Positions 10,856 to 24,240 of a stretch of 64,000 nt of DNA are shown piece by piece. The stretch is from Emydura subglobosa. Taxonomy: Eukaryota > Chordata > Testudines > Chelidae. The stretch spans positions 58,863,849 to 58,927,848 of the forward strand of contig ML679941.1 of the NCBI GenBank assembly GCA_007922225.1. The letters run 5' to 3'. The first letter of the stretch is position 1. Each line of letters begins with the position of its first letter. The notes below the pieces were generated by a model, which saw nothing but the letters and a program-made list of their open reading frames with translations, searched no databases and had not been told where the DNA came from. Made by a program: the position numbers and the translations under genes.

Positions 10856-13733
10856 TAAAAGAGACATATATGGTGGGATAAAAGGATAAAACAAGCACAG
10901 TGACCAAGGATAACAAGATGCCCACATCTTTTTCCTTAAAAGAGAAAAAAATCCCCAATTGCCTCTCTGCTAAGCTATAGTTTATCTTTTCAATTTTAGC
11001 TGTTACCTAGTCTAGTTTAGAGTGTGATTTAAACAGAACTGTTGCACATCTGATTAAACTTTTTTTAAATAAAAAAGTGTAATATCCAATGGTATTTGGA
11101 ACCCCAACCAAAACCCTACCCAATGTTCACTGAGATGGCAAACACCAGCTGTACTTTAAAAAGGGTCTTAGGTTTCCCTCTTATGTCAGCAGAAATGAGC
11201 TGATGTCACACTAAAAGGCTCCCAAGTCTGTGAGGATGTGTCAGAAGCAGTCTCTTGCCTCCTGGAGAACATGGCCAGAAAGGTAGGGGTTCCTATGCCA
11301 CTTGGCTGCCCTGGAGGAGTTAATATTCACTTCAGTCTGAAAATGCTGTTACTATTGTAACAAGTTAACTAAAAAAAGAAACAACTTTAAATTCTTCATT
11401 TTGTTTAGTAGATGTATTTGGAAACACTTATTGTATAGTCCATTTCAGTGTCTCCTATTTAATCAGTTTCATCCTCTGTGAATGGATCTTTCACAGAGAA
11501 GCAGGAGAGAAAGAACATTTCTTTAAAATAGGGCAATGTGATTGCAAAACCCCCAGAAGTTAAAGGAAACTCAGAAACTGGAATAGTATCTGAAACTCAT
11601 TTTTTAAAATTGCATACATTTCAAGTTGGTTTCTCTTTAATTGCATAATACAGTACGATAGCATACCTAATATGGGAATATAACACGTTATTGCAAGTGG
11701 GATTATATTACTTTACTGTTTTTAGATTTGAGTAAATACACCAAGAACAACAAAAACAGCAGAGAGTAAAAGCAGCATGCAATAACAGAGCAACAGTGTA
11801 AGAATTAATTCAGTGAGATAATGAGTCAGAACACCACACCTTTCCGGATCAGTATCACACTGCTACATCTGCCAGTTCACATTAAAAAGCTTTAAAGCTA
11901 AAGGAGGAGTAGGGAGAGACAGAAACCCAAGTATTAATGAACAAGCATACTGGGACCAGAGTGTTCTAAAACTTAAACTCCCTAACCATTAGATGGTCTG
12001 TATTCTCCTAGTGATGAAATACAGAGTGAAAAAGCATAGCAGCAGGCTCTACACCATTAGCTGCCTCTGAAGTACAGTCTTGACCAAGTAAGAGCATCAG
12101 AACTAGACAGCATGGCGCAGGAGAGCATGTCAGCTGAGTTGACTAAGGTCTTTTATATAAATATTTTAGCACTGCCTGGACTGCTACAAAGAGCTCCTAT
12201 GCTATAGGGTGAAACAAGTCTAACACTGTTCCTGATCATTACCAATAAATACACTGTTTATACTGAGAGACTAGATTCCATGCTGCTCAAGCATCAGCCT
12301 GAACTATAGTTATTATACATTGCATTTGTACTTAACATCACAAAAGTATATATTTGTAGTCTAGAGACTTAACCAAAGATAACCTCTTTCCAGGATCTTT
12401 TTTGGATACAAGAGACCTCTGTTTACTTCACAGAATACTACATGTGCCATCTGTATCATCTGGAGTCCATACTGAAATATATTAGATGCAATAATAAGTC
12501 TCCTAAAGGGATAAAATGTCAGGATATTCTTTTCTGATAGTGTTTACTCTGAAATGTGAAAAAAATTGCACCAGGAATTCTGTCATTTTCTCCCCGTTAT
12601 TTCCCCATTAAACATGCTAATTTTGTTTTGTTCCTTATTATTTTATTCTGATTTTTTAAAGTGCCATCTCTGTAAACAACCTACACTCAGAGTCAAACTT
12701 GGTTCTTTTTCTGACACTGTCACCTGTAAAAAAGCTTCTAGTGGTCAAATTAGGCCCTCTGACACCTGTGCAAGTCCCACTGCCTTCACTGAATATGCAC
12801 AAGTTGAACTCTTCGGTTGATACACAACATGAAACAGAACCAGCTTCTTCTCCTACCACTGTTTTGGTTATGTAGGTTTAAAAGGAGCAAAAAGCAAAAA
12901 AAACCCCAAAAAAACAAAAAACAACAAAAAAAAAACCTATCACTAGAGACAACAACCATAACTCTGATTACACACAAGAAAATCTTTTTTAAACTGTCAT
13001 TCCTTCAAGTCCTTCAAGTTCCCTCAAGTCAAACCTATTTTAAAGAAGGTTTAGCCTAAATTTAGACCTACTATCTGTTTGGTTGTGCAAAATTATCACT
13101 TTCTGGTTTGATGCATTTATGATGAGGATAAATAGCAGAAACATACAAGTTCTTGATGGAAAAAACTAAAATATTTAATATGTACTAAAAACTAAATTAA
13201 AAAAGATATACTAAACTATCACAAATCATTAACTGAATACACATGTAGTCATCAGAATGACATTTTAAAAATTGAAAGGAAAGATTTTAAACGTGTAAAG
13301 ACCTACTTTCAGGGATTTTTCCTGAAAAAAAGAAGATTGAATATCCTTTAAAGCAGGACAGAAAAGTGACTGTCTGGAGACTGCTTTAGGATACCTGTGA
13401 TGTCAAACTGTAGCAGTGGTAAGTGATCCTGAATTCAAATACAAGCAGGTAAGACAAAGATCTGAATATCAAAGATTTGTTTTAAAAATATTTTATGTCT
13501 GCATATGAATTAATCTACTAAAATCTTGTCTATATACAAATATGTATCAATTAAAACATGTTATTTAAACTAGTATAAGTTTGTGTGTTGGTATTTTTAG
13601 GCTGCTTGAAAGCTTTCAGTCAAAATTTTATTCAACTGGAAAACTCGTGTTTCGACTAAACAACATGATCTGTGTCTGCTTTCCATGTAAGTTTAGTGTT
13701 TTGGGCCAAAAACTGGTTTGTTTGGGGTCGGGG

Positions 13734-13751
13734 GGGGGGCGCGCGGGGGGG
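13734..13751 (+). other. G-rich run with quadruplex potential
   Basis: A block of G runs, interrupted only by TC and CGCGC, sits in otherwise A/T-rich intron. Three or more G-tracts of at least four bases are present on the plus strand, so the minus-strand pre-mRNA would carry the C-rich complement. Long G runs are also a common place for assembly error. Confidence 0.5.
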
Positions 13752-14910
13752 CTAAATAAAAAGTTGAAGTTTTCTGTAGGGGAAAAAACAAACTGAACCA
13801 ACAGAGTCTACTAGAGCTGAATGGGAAATGGCTTAAATAAACCTTATAAATAAATTGGTTTTAAAATACATGTTTAATTAGTCAAACCAGTGCAAGTTTG
13901 CATATAAACAAGGCAACCACTTCAGAAAACTTGATCGCCTACATGTATTTTCAATCCCATCCCTCCACATAAATCAGAGAAGGCTTTCAAATCATATTCA
14001 TTCATATTCTCTCTCTCTCTCCTCCCCCTCCCCCCCCACATTCTGGAACAGACACACCAGGGGAGAAGGGATTTCAAAGTCCCTGCCTCTACTGGTGTCC
14101 TAAAAGTGCTTAGCGCAGAAGCTTGAGCCCTGAGGAATCCAGAGATCATGTCTTTGATTACATCCTTTTGCAGGAAATATCAACTAGGTTTCCAAACAAA
14201 GTGGCCAAAAAAAATTTGCCCCACATCCCATGAGAAAAATAGAATGGCCACAACCACATAAGGATGGAAACAGGTACCCCCTTTCATGGGTGTAGCAGTA
14301 TCTGAGTCACCCTGCTGGAGATATAAATTCAAGAGTACCCTGTCGGCCAGTTAGGTCATCGAGCATTAATGTGCACAGGTGCATCAGACATCCTCTGTCC
14401 TGTATATTGCTCTGACTGAGGCAAGAATCCAAACTGGAGAAGCAGAAGAGGGACCACTAGCAACTGGCAATCATCTGTCAGAGCAAGAAGGAAGGACTGA
14501 ATCCTGTGTTGCCACAGATCAAACAACAGGAAGTTTCATATCCAGAAACAATCATGGGCAACCTTTTAGCCACCAAAATTCTCCAATACTCTGATACTTC
14601 ATAAACATGCCATAAAGCTGTGTGAAACATGCATTCTCATTTCCAGAATCTAGAGGGAGTATTCAATATTTCCCAATAAAAACAATTTTCTAAGATGAAA
14701 GTGAACATATAGTATTTAATGAAACATTAAAGTAAGTTTATAACAAGTGCCTATATTCAACTAGTGCCTTTTTTTAGTTCAGCATTTAATTGCCGTTTGT
14801 TGACCTAAACTGCTCATTAATAAGCACACATACTTATGTAAACTTAATATCCATAGTCCCACTAAGAAAACATTTATGTAGCCTGTGTATAACACAAAGA
14901 TAAAGACCAA

Positions 14911-14997
14911 GGGTAAAATTTTCAAAAAGCACATGAGTCACTTAAATGATTAAGTCCCATTGGACGTCCAATAGGATTTAGCTGCTTTTGAAAATCT
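14911..14997. repeat. Palindromic short repeat
   Basis: ATTTTCAAAAAGCA near 14918 faces TGCTTTTGAAAAT near 14983, and the centre ATTGGACGTCCAAT (14959-14972) is a perfect palindrome. The type (facing TTTTCAAAA arms around a TAAGTCCCATTGG centre) is one I recognise as recurrent in reptile DNA, probably a small non-autonomous DNA transposon. Confidence 0.5.
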
Positions 14998-15848
14998 TAT
15001 CTCACACCACACTGTTAAAAGATTTCTTTTAAAAGGATCATCTCATTCTGGCCAAGATCAGTTAAGGCTATTTCTGCAAACTACTGTTTATTAGACTAGA
15101 CATTCTAAATTTTGAGATAGATCATTCATCCATTATAATGGAACTCTGTGTGTCTGTATCAAAGAAGGGTGCATCAATACCTTTTTTCCTATAACATTTC
15201 ACTTCTCCTAAAGACTGCAATTAGCATCTAAAATTGCATAGCCTTCTGGGCACATATATCAAAACCTTACCACCAAAGCTGAACCTGAACCTAAGTGACC
15301 ATCCCAAACTGTATTTACTAATTTCTCAGACTGATTGAAATAGCATACGTAGATCAGTGTTTATAAACAATATCTATTATTTGTCCTTTACTGTTCACAA
15401 AAAATGCTGGACTGATAAGGCTAGAAGAGTGACAGTGAAATTCATCTCTGTGCTGATGCTCCAGTCACTCGGTCCCATCCCTGGTGCCAGGGTCTCCTGT
15501 GGAAGGTAAGAAGAACAGGCCCTGCACCTCATACAAAGTGTTTTTTTTCCAGGGAGTCTTGGGGTAAACCCTTTTATTTGCAGCAGCAAAGCAGACACCA
15601 TGAATTTCTCTTAGTAACAGAACAAGTACACTTAAAAAAAAAAGTTTTCAAAGTTGTGTCTAATATTCTTGTAAGGGATATTGGGAAGCAGGGAGCCCTT
15701 AACTCTACATTTCCTGGGTTTTTAGTATTAGAATTTAGGCATTTAAATTCCCACATTCAGGAAGAGCACAGTGACCATGGGTAGCTTTGTGTGGACACAA
15801 TTGTAACTCCACCTTAAAGTCTGCCTGGTGAACTTCCTTAATTTAAGT

Positions 15849-16315
15849 AAGGGGTGGGCTAACTACGGCCCACAGGCTGCATATGATCCATCTGAGCTTT
15901 TAATCAGGCCCTCCAGCTCAACCAGTGGTCCGCAGAAAGGTTGTGGAACAAGCTGTGTGGCGCGGCAGCAGCCACTCCCCCTCCCAGCCCTGCCCCTTTC
16001 CCACCATGTGGGCCCAGTGCCACAGTGGCCAGAGCATGGCAGCCACTCCCTCTCCCAGCCCCGCTATTCCCCCATCCCTCTCCCACCACGTGGGCCCAGC
16101 AGCACCCTGGCCAGAGCATTGCTGCCACTCCCAGCCTTGCCCCTTCCCTCCTGCCCTTCTCCCACCATGTGGGCCCAGCGGTGCCAACTGGAGCCACTCC
16201 CGGCCTCAAGCAGCGCCGCACAGTCCCACTCCTTCCCCCAATCCCTCTGTATGGCCCGCCATACAATTTCTATATGCAGATGTGGCCCTCAGGACAAAAA
16301 GTTTGCCCACCCCTG
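15849..16315. mobile_element. Non-autonomous hAT transposon with internal 80-bp tandem repeat
   Basis: The ends are near-inverted: AAGGGGTGGGCTAAC at the left and GTTTGCCCACCCCTG at the right (family consensus starts CAGGGGTGGGC). The element is flanked by a perfect 8-bp target duplication, ATTTAAGT at 15841-15848 and 16316-16323, diagnostic of hAT insertion. Inside, three units with period about 80 bp carry CCACCATGTGGGCCCAG (16001, 16083 and 16162). The long Pro/Ser/Ala-rich open frames here are products of this GC-rich repeat and are not genes. Confidence 0.88.
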
Positions 16316-18839
16316 ATTTAAGTAGTGACAAAGAATTAGGGAGCAAAAAAGTTAGATGCTCTCTAACTTCCAGTCTTGACAGTCCCTCTGTACATTATAG
16401 AAAGAAACCCACTTTCCCCCAAAGTACTCCTGCCCATGTCCCGTCCCCTCTGCAAGTCCAGAAAGCTACCCTCATCCTACCTGCAACTGTTTGGGAGACA
16501 GCAGCAACGCCTGCCCGCCCGGCCCACAGCTCTCTTCCCCATGACTGCTATCTCCTCCTGCTCCCTACTTCTGAGACCACTAGCTGCTGTGTCTCAGCCA
16601 CTAACACAGCCTGTCAGCGGCTTCCCTTGTGACCCCTTCCCCCAGTAACAAACCTCCCTAGAATCCTGTTATATTTTGAGCTTTCTCTGCATGGGAGAGG
16701 GCAGGGTGCTCACCTCAGATTTTGTAAATGGAAAATTAGGATCTCTTGCACCCTGATGAACTCACAGGAACCTGATTATCTGTAGCATTTTCCTCTTTTT
16801 GGAGCTGTAAAATTTAATATTTCACTTTTTGTGCAACTGAATTTTCATACCACAGATAAAAATCTTACTTAGGAGAGTTTAGTAAATTAAGTTTCATGTC
16901 CCCCACCACCACTTTTGTTGTTGTTGTTGTTATAAAGAGGGACGGAAAACTGCTAGAAAGCTTTTGCAACTATGAAAATGTTTTATGTGGTGACCTCTGT
17001 CAGAAATTCCCTTGTTCAAATGACTTCAATTTTAGTAGATTTTATAAAGAAGCTCAAGACTTGTTTTTTCCGATTTTCAGACCTACCTGACTTAACAGAT
17101 TTTAGTGAGGGAGCAAAATATGGCTTAAAAACAGAAACTTAACTGCAACCTTTATGGAAAAGCTACTGATTTTTCCTGATAGGCCAATAACTGTCAAAAG
17201 AGCTGATCATACAACTCGAATACAAATTACGAGGTACGCACAGTTCAATATTCTACCCTTTAAAGTAAAAATGTAAAAACAGTAAGTTTCACATATTATA
17301 CAAATCAAAAATTGGTAAAGGAAGCTTACATTTCAGACAACAAATTGGTTATAAATGCAGCAAACAGCTTTTTTTCAGACCAAGTTTTGTGCTTTTCATA
17401 GGATGGCTTTAGGACAGGAACTTTAGGACAGCTTTTCCAGTCAACAATAAATATACCAAAAAGTAATCTTAGTTAGGTTGTACACTCCCATTATAGCATG
17501 CTCAGACTTTCAGATTCTCTGTATAGCCCGTAAATAGCCTAAGAACAGTTACAGGTTGTCTGAAGTTCTTTAAGTTCGACAAATATAATCACCAAGTTTG
17601 TAGAACATTCTCATTTGACCAATATACTAACAATTTCAGGTAGAGAGGCACAGTGGGGAGGGGAAAGAGGTAACAGAGATACTTTACCGTACTTCATTGC
17701 TTCCATAATAGCTACATATAAAAATTCAACCCAAGAAGATGTTAGACAAAGAACCAAAGCTACATTACAAAATACTACAGAGGAACTTTAAGACAGCTTT
17801 CTTCTTTAGAGCGACAAAAATATACAACACTGAAATGATTAACAGATTCACTGTTTCCTAGCCAGAACTAAAACATTCTTGTTTCTACCTTAGGAACGTT
17901 TTACTTAGTATGCAAGTTATACATTTGTGCTGTGATGAATAACAGGCTCCTGTCAATATTTAAAGGAAAGTGTCACTAACATGAAAAATATACCTTGCCT
18001 CATGTACAGTTAGACTCTAACCTTGAATTGTGTAAAGATTGAATGTATCCACTACATTCAAGGATGAACCCAAGACTTGATTTGTGCAAACTCCTCCTCA
18101 CCACCCTTTTCATTTCTCCCAAAATATCAAATCTAAAATAATCTGTCTCACACTGCTTTCAACTGTGTCACGCTTTTATTGAATTTTAGCACTAGCTTCT
18201 TTACACGTCAACCCTCAAACAAATGTTCAACTGAAGGCTTTAAATTCTGCCTCCACCTGCCTAGCAAGCTATCACCTCTTATTTTCTCTCTCTAAAGCCT
18301 CTACTCCAAGCCCTTTCACTTTATCTCCTTCATACCCACAATAATATGCCTTTTGCTGCACCATCACTGTCCAAACAGCCTCTTCCTCTATGGCAAGAAG
18401 TCTTGCTCTACTCCCAATTCCTCCTCAGATCTCACTTTTCAGTTAGCCTTTCATCACTCTCTCTCATCTGGAATTATCTGTTCCCATTCCTATTCCTAAA
18501 AATAGGATTTTAAGAATTAAGACAACCAGCAAAATATCTGCTTCCATGGAAATTACACTTTCTTCTTTCGTCCCATTCCCACACAATCAGCAAGTTTTCT
18601 TTTCATCATCATTTAAACTACATTTTGGGGCCAGAATCATATATATCTTTGAACAATGCAGAAATAAAGTTATTCAGAGATGCAGCCATTCTGTCAAAAA
18701 GAAAAACATATACCTAAAGAGGCAAAGATGAAAAAAAGATCATAATGGTCAAAGATTAAATTATCTTAAGCAGAAGAGCTTTTCAGATAGTTACAGGGAC
18801 TCTAGCATATATACAAGAAGGGTGTTTCTTAAGACATAG

Positions 18840-19702
18840 GCTATGAGAAATTTGTCTACATAAAATATGTCGGCTTTCAGCCACCGCTGATGTCCACAGT
18901 GCTCTCCTTGGGTCGGTGGAGTGCGTCCTCACCAGGAGCACTTCCACCAACCTAACAGGCAGTGTGGGGGGAGCTGAGAGAGCCCATAGTCTCCCAGCTG
19001 CCCCTCCCCCCCCACCACTACCACCGATCCCAGCCAGAGTGCAGGGACTTTTTAGCTCCCAGGTGGGAGCCGGCTGCAGCCCTCTCCCCACCGGCTTACC
19101 TGGTCCCAGCTCAAAGCCGGGAGTTGGGAGGCAGCCGCCAAAGCCCTGGCTACCAGGTGGCTGCAGCTGCCCACAGCTTGCCGGCACCCGGGCTGCCAGT
19201 CGGGCTGCAGCCACTCGGCTGTGAGTCCGGATATGGGTGGTTGCAGCCCCTCTGTCAGCTGGGACACATGGAAGCCGTGGGCAGCTGCTGCCCTGGGATG
19301 CAAGGGATGCTGGCAGTGGGGTGGCTGCAGCCCTGCTCGCACCCAGGATGCCAGCAAGCCCCGGATGGCTGCCAACCGGCTGCAAGCCCACCTGCGGCTT
19401 GCACCGACTGGGAGCCTGGGTTTCCTGGGCTCGCAGCCAAGCGGCAGCTGCCCGCAACCTGCAGCCAGAGCCCAGCGGTTTGCAGAGCTAGGCTCCAGCC
19501 CCCACCCCCACTTGTCAATTTGACAAGTATGACAGTCCCCACACCCGTCTAAGGGGACACTGACACTGTGTCGCCCTACCTCTGCTGACAAAAGCCCTAT
19601 GCCTTTTGTCAAAGTGGTTTTATTTTGTTCACAAAACAGGGCAGTTTCATCGACAAAGAAGTCATCTTTTGTTGACAAAACTCTCTAGTGTAGACCAGGT
19701 CT
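18840..19702. mobile_element. Non-autonomous hAT-like element with CTGCAGCC-rich core
   Basis: The right end reads TTTTGTTGACAAAACTCTCT then AGTGTAGACCAGG, a terminal sequence typical of small reptile hAT elements. The left end is less clear (TTTGTCTACATAAAATATGTCGG near 18851). The middle, about 18960-19500, is GC-rich and repeats blocks such as GGCTGCAGCC and GTGGCTGCAG many times. Overlapping long open frames of low complexity on both strands follow from this composition. I could not settle the target duplication. Confidence 0.6.
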
Positions 19703-20569
19703 TAATCTGTCCCTAAACAAAGATGATCTTGTTCTTACCCAAAACCAAATGAAGCACTGGGACAGAGTATGATAACCAAACTCAGCCTTAGGTGGGAAAA
19801 TAAAAAGAACAAAAGTGGGATTGAGTTATCAAGTAGAATTCATGCCTAGATCACAGTTTAAACTAGCACCATACATTTGAATTTAGTCCATTACTTTCTC
19901 AGCAACCAGTACAGAGTGGAGGTGTTTTAGATTCCCTCTACTGACTGCACATTCAAAACATGTCTTGTCAAGAGTAGCCTTTTCCTCCAAAATAATTCCT
20001 GTTATTCTTAACCCCACTTCAGCTTCAGCAGTGTTATGATGGCCTGTGACTTCAAACACCTTTACCACTATGGGGGCCAATCATGTTCACAGTAGATCTA
20101 CACAAAATGGTGGTAAAGACACAATTAGCTACCAGTCTCTTATCTATGCTAGCACTTCCACTACTGCTACTGCCAGCGTAGCTGAAAAAGTGGAAAGTTT
20201 AGGGAAAAGAGACTAGTGTAAACCAGGATATTTTGGTATTTGTTTTTTGAATTAATAAACTGCATTAAACTCCAGGTCTGTGCACTCCAAGATTTCTTAC
20301 ATTGTAGACCTTATACAGTTTGACATTGGCAGCATAAAGACCCAATAGAATGGTAGCTAGGCATGATGAATCATTTCTGACGCCATCTTAGAGATATTGG
20401 AAGTTATATGTCTTACAATTAAAGCATATGTAAATATGATAAAGGGACTTAACCATGTATAGGGATATATGGTTTAGGTGTGTTACAGGGTGTATGCACT
20501 GTCATTGTTCTATAGAGAGAATGTAGCCCCATCCCTCAGGGGAAGAGGAAGTAATGAGAAGAGGGGGAA

Positions 20570-20720
20570 CAGTAGAGGGATAGAGGCAGGTGGGGAAGCC
20601 TGAGGGAGACACTGAGAGAAACAGTCTATGAGAAATCTGAGAGAAACAGGGTGAGGGCAACCAGAAGGACACAGGGAAACCGGGACTGAGAGAAACCGAG
20701 AATAAGTGGAGAGGCTGAGA
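20570..20720 (+). repeat. Purine-rich imperfect tandem repeat
   Basis: The unit CTGAGAGAAAC or near variants recurs (for example at about 20609, 20637 and 20684) within an AG-rich strand-biased stretch. No open frame of interest. Likely a decayed minisatellite. Confidence 0.55.
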
Positions 20721-21584
20721 TTGGGCAGGACAGACAGACATGTAAGAGAGGGTCCTGTCAGTTTAAAGCTGGCTGGTCAAGTCAGTCCATGTTTGATGGC
20801 GTGTTCCTGATCATCTAATCATCTAATCTCCTGTCATTGATTCATGCTGTCCCAGATATCCAGAACAGGACAACCAATGATCCTTCAGATCCAGTAGGTC
20901 TGGTCTAACATGCACCCCAACAAGCAAGCATCACTGGAGTCAAGTCCATCTCTTCAGGAAGTCACCAGAAGTGCCTGAGATTCAAAGACTGACTTGGGCG
21001 TTAGCCAGCACCCAGTGAGATATTTGGGGAAGGAGGAACTTTGAACTAAAAAAACCAAACCACCTAAAAGATAATAGTCTGTGCATAGAGATTTTTTTTT
21101 ATTATTATTATTTAGAGGTTATATTTAGTTAAGGACACTTAGTAGTAAGTTATAGAGTGTGAGTGAGAGAGAGTTGGGTATTTTATTATATCTTTCATAT
21201 ATTTAACGTTATTTTAGGCAGATGGAATCCAGTTCTGTTTGTTCCAGTTTAAAAAATATCCCTGTTATGTTATTTTTGTTGGACAATCACTTGTATTATC
21301 TTGTCTATCGTTCAACAATCTTTTACTACGGTGTAACCTCCTCCTCTCCTACTCTCACCTATCGAGTAAAATATACAGTACCACCACTGCGATGGACTAT
21401 CGCTAAATCTTGGTCAGAGTATTTCAAATCATAACACTATAACCCTAATCTGACAGGTCAGTTTACACACAGCACATAGTATCTGCATGTGACCGGTAGA
21501 ACATTATATTATGTTGCAGTTGCTGCATAGTTGCATTAATGAACCTATGGCTCTAGAATAAGAAGCTACAAGGAAAGAGAGGAA

Positions 21585-21790
21585 GGATGACTCTGAACAA
21601 GTCATCTGTGCTTCAGATATGCCATATGTAAAATGGGAATAATACTTCCTTCTTCCCTGCCCCCCAGCTCTATTTAGTTTGTATTCTCTTCAGGGGATGT
21701 ACTGTCTATTAGCTGTATGTAATGCACTTAGCACAATAGGGGTCCAATCTCTATTGGGGACCATAGGTGCTAGTACTACTACTACTAACA
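21585..21790 (-). repeat. MIR-like fragment followed by an L2/L3-like tail
   Basis: The part around GTGCTTCAGATATGCCATATGTAAAATGGGAATAATA resembles the MIR core in reverse orientation (written here only for position; key block is TAAAATGGGAATAATA). It is followed by CAGGGGATGTACTGTC, TTAGCACAATAGGGGTCCAA and TAGGTGCTAGTACTACTAC, a common old LINE/SINE tail. A similar tail is at 31295-31400. Confidence 0.5.
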
Positions 21791-24124
21791 AAAAAGTTTA
21801 GAATTGGGAAGGATTTCAGATGATAGAATTTTAATGTTCAGAGGCAAGTTTTGGCCTACTAGCCTATGGTCCCCAATTTCTGAAGGCACACTACCACCTA
21901 ATCTTCATGCAAACACTCAAAATATAGCTACAGAGTGCTCAAATGAGAATCCATTTAAATCACGCACACAGAGGAAGAGGAAGGTGAGAAATAAAGAGAC
22001 ATCTTCAGGAACCTAATATTAGGATGTTTAAAACAAACTAACCGTATGGGCTCCACAACAGTAGAGTCTCAGGGTATCTCATGTCTTTTGAGACTTGCTT
22101 AAACAAAAACCCTTTATACTAACATTTCCTACTTTTAAAATTCATTTCTAAAACCAAGCTCAGCCAATCCATACACAGAGATTATCACATCTCATAAATC
22201 ATGCAGAATCACAGTGCAGGCTTTTGGACACCAGTTCCCAGAACCACTAACTACTCAAGAGACAAAAGTTACTTTATAGGAAGAGATGTTAAAGATAATC
22301 CTCTGCAGTTCCACGAAAGAAGCTTGGGATAAACAAAAGGAAAAAGAGCTTCTTAATGAACAGTTCCAAGATTGAAACAAGATTTGCATGTGAGAAACTG
22401 ATGTTATTGTACCCACTTGATAACCCATTTCAATATCACCACTCAAAAACAAAAGCTACAACCACGTTATTTTGAAGCAAGCATTGAAGTTGAGAGTTTG
22501 AGAACTCAATCACCAGAACAGCTAAGAGAGTTAGTGTAGGTGTTTTTTTCTAACCAGATTGCTAGCTGTTATGAATTTCCCAGTTTTCCAAACACATGCA
22601 TAGAACAAACACTGACTTTAATAGGACAAGAAAGCCATTCTCTAAAAGCCACAAAAGCGTACAACCTGTTGTTTGCTCCCTACCAACCCAGCAATTGAGT
22701 CTAGGTGGATGACGTGAGATGTCTTCTCTTACAGACCAACAGCAGAGCTGCAGCATGTGTGTGATCCTGCCACCAGTCCTACTCCAAAATCTCCTCACTC
22801 ACCAGCAAAGGGCATGAACTATAGAATGGGAGAGTTCAGAATCACACAGTATACTAAATATTAAAAGAAATTAAGTCATGAGCCACTTTCCCACTCAGAT
22901 TTGTGATCACACTGATCGCTTCCTTCTGTGGTAACTACAGCTACTGGTTAGTCAGGAAAATAGTATTAGGCAGTATTTTTTGCCATCTTTACTCCAATAA
23001 TGGTTCATCTTTTGAAAAAGGGAATCATGCTGCCTACTTATGTTCTTCATATATTATTTTACCTCCCTGCAATCTGTTTTTTCCTCAGAATAAGCAAGAA
23101 TAGCCAGCACAATGTAAACCAGCCAGATCTCTGACTGCCAATAAGTGCCCCATAAACTCCAGTTTGGGAACTTTTGCTCTAGAATACACCCCAATATGAA
23201 TGAAAAGAATCCTAGTCAATATATGCATCAGCTGAAGGCCAGTCTGGGTCTGGATCCTGTGAATAACCCACAGATTTCAAGAAAAATGAAAAGTATTATG
23301 TAACTAAAAAAAGTATTGAATTGATTTGAGAATTACTTTCTTTCTCTAAAAAAGGAAATATTCTAAATAAGTATTGCTTTATTTTTGAAGGGAGATCATT
23401 AGCTCAGAAAATGACTTCAGAAGAAAAATGTCACATCTCACTAAACCATTCTATATGTTAACAGGCCCCTTCTGGAAATTCATTTAGCATTGGTCTCTTT
23501 ATCAAGAAAATGACAACCCTTTAAAGAATTGTTCCTGTAGGGGAAAGATCAAAAGCTATCTTTTCCCTAGATATAATACACAACTTCCAAAAAACATAAA
23601 TGCACCTTGTATCATCAAAATCTCACAGAGGCTTGGCAGAAATTTTTTTTTCTGGTAATCAAAGGATAATATTTATTTTTAAGCATTTTTTGTTTTTATT
23701 GATTTAAATTTTCACAGTTACACAAAATTATGGGTTCAACATTTTTTCAATTTTTACCTATTTCAATTTTCAGTTCTGGGAAGGGGGGGAGTTAGACTAT
23801 CATTTAATGACAGTAGATGTTGACTTTCAAAAAATTAAAAGTTTTATAAAATTCAAATTGTCAACATCACGTCAAAATATATAAAGTAAATATCCTTAAA
23901 TCAAACTCTAATGAGTTCTCAAATGGCTTTTTTTTTTTTTTTTTATTTTGCCTATCTGTAAATTTATCATCAACAATGGAAATATTTTTTGTCTGTTAGT
24001 GTCTGTATGGTGAAATTGACATTCAACATTTATCAACAAAAATCTAGTTCTTCCAAGCCTGCTCAGATATAAAAGCTTCAGGAGTTCATCATCTTCACTA
24101 TTTTACTTAATATGTTAACATAGC

Positions 24125-24240
24125 TGTTATATGGTAGCACCCATAGACTTTCATCAGGATTAGGGCCCCACCATCCTATGCGCAATATGGATATTGACAT
24201 GTTCCCTGCCCCAAAGAGCTTATAATCCTCCATGGAAAGT
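24125..24240 (+). repeat. Dispersed repeat family B (MIR/L3-like), copy 3
   Basis: Landmarks GGTAGCACCCATAGACTTTC, AGGATTAGGGCCCCACCATC and TGCCCCAAAGAGCTTATAAT match copies 1 and 2 in order. It ends about 450 bp from the splice donor of OSBPL8 exon A. Non-coding. Confidence 0.6.

Noticed and set aside
11165..11340. Possible plus-strand exon ending CAGAAAG before GTAGGGG
   Set aside because: Wrong strand for OSBPL8, no convincing acceptor, and no recognisable peptide.
15904..16648. Several long overlapping open frames on both strands, rich in Pro, Ser and Ala
   Set aside because: They lie in and just beyond a GC-rich tandem array inside a non-coding hAT element; no domain, splice sites or codon signal.
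18783..19678. Open frames up to about 220 codons on both strands
   Set aside because: Low-complexity translation of repeated CTGCAGCC words within a hAT-like element; frames overlap in all directions.
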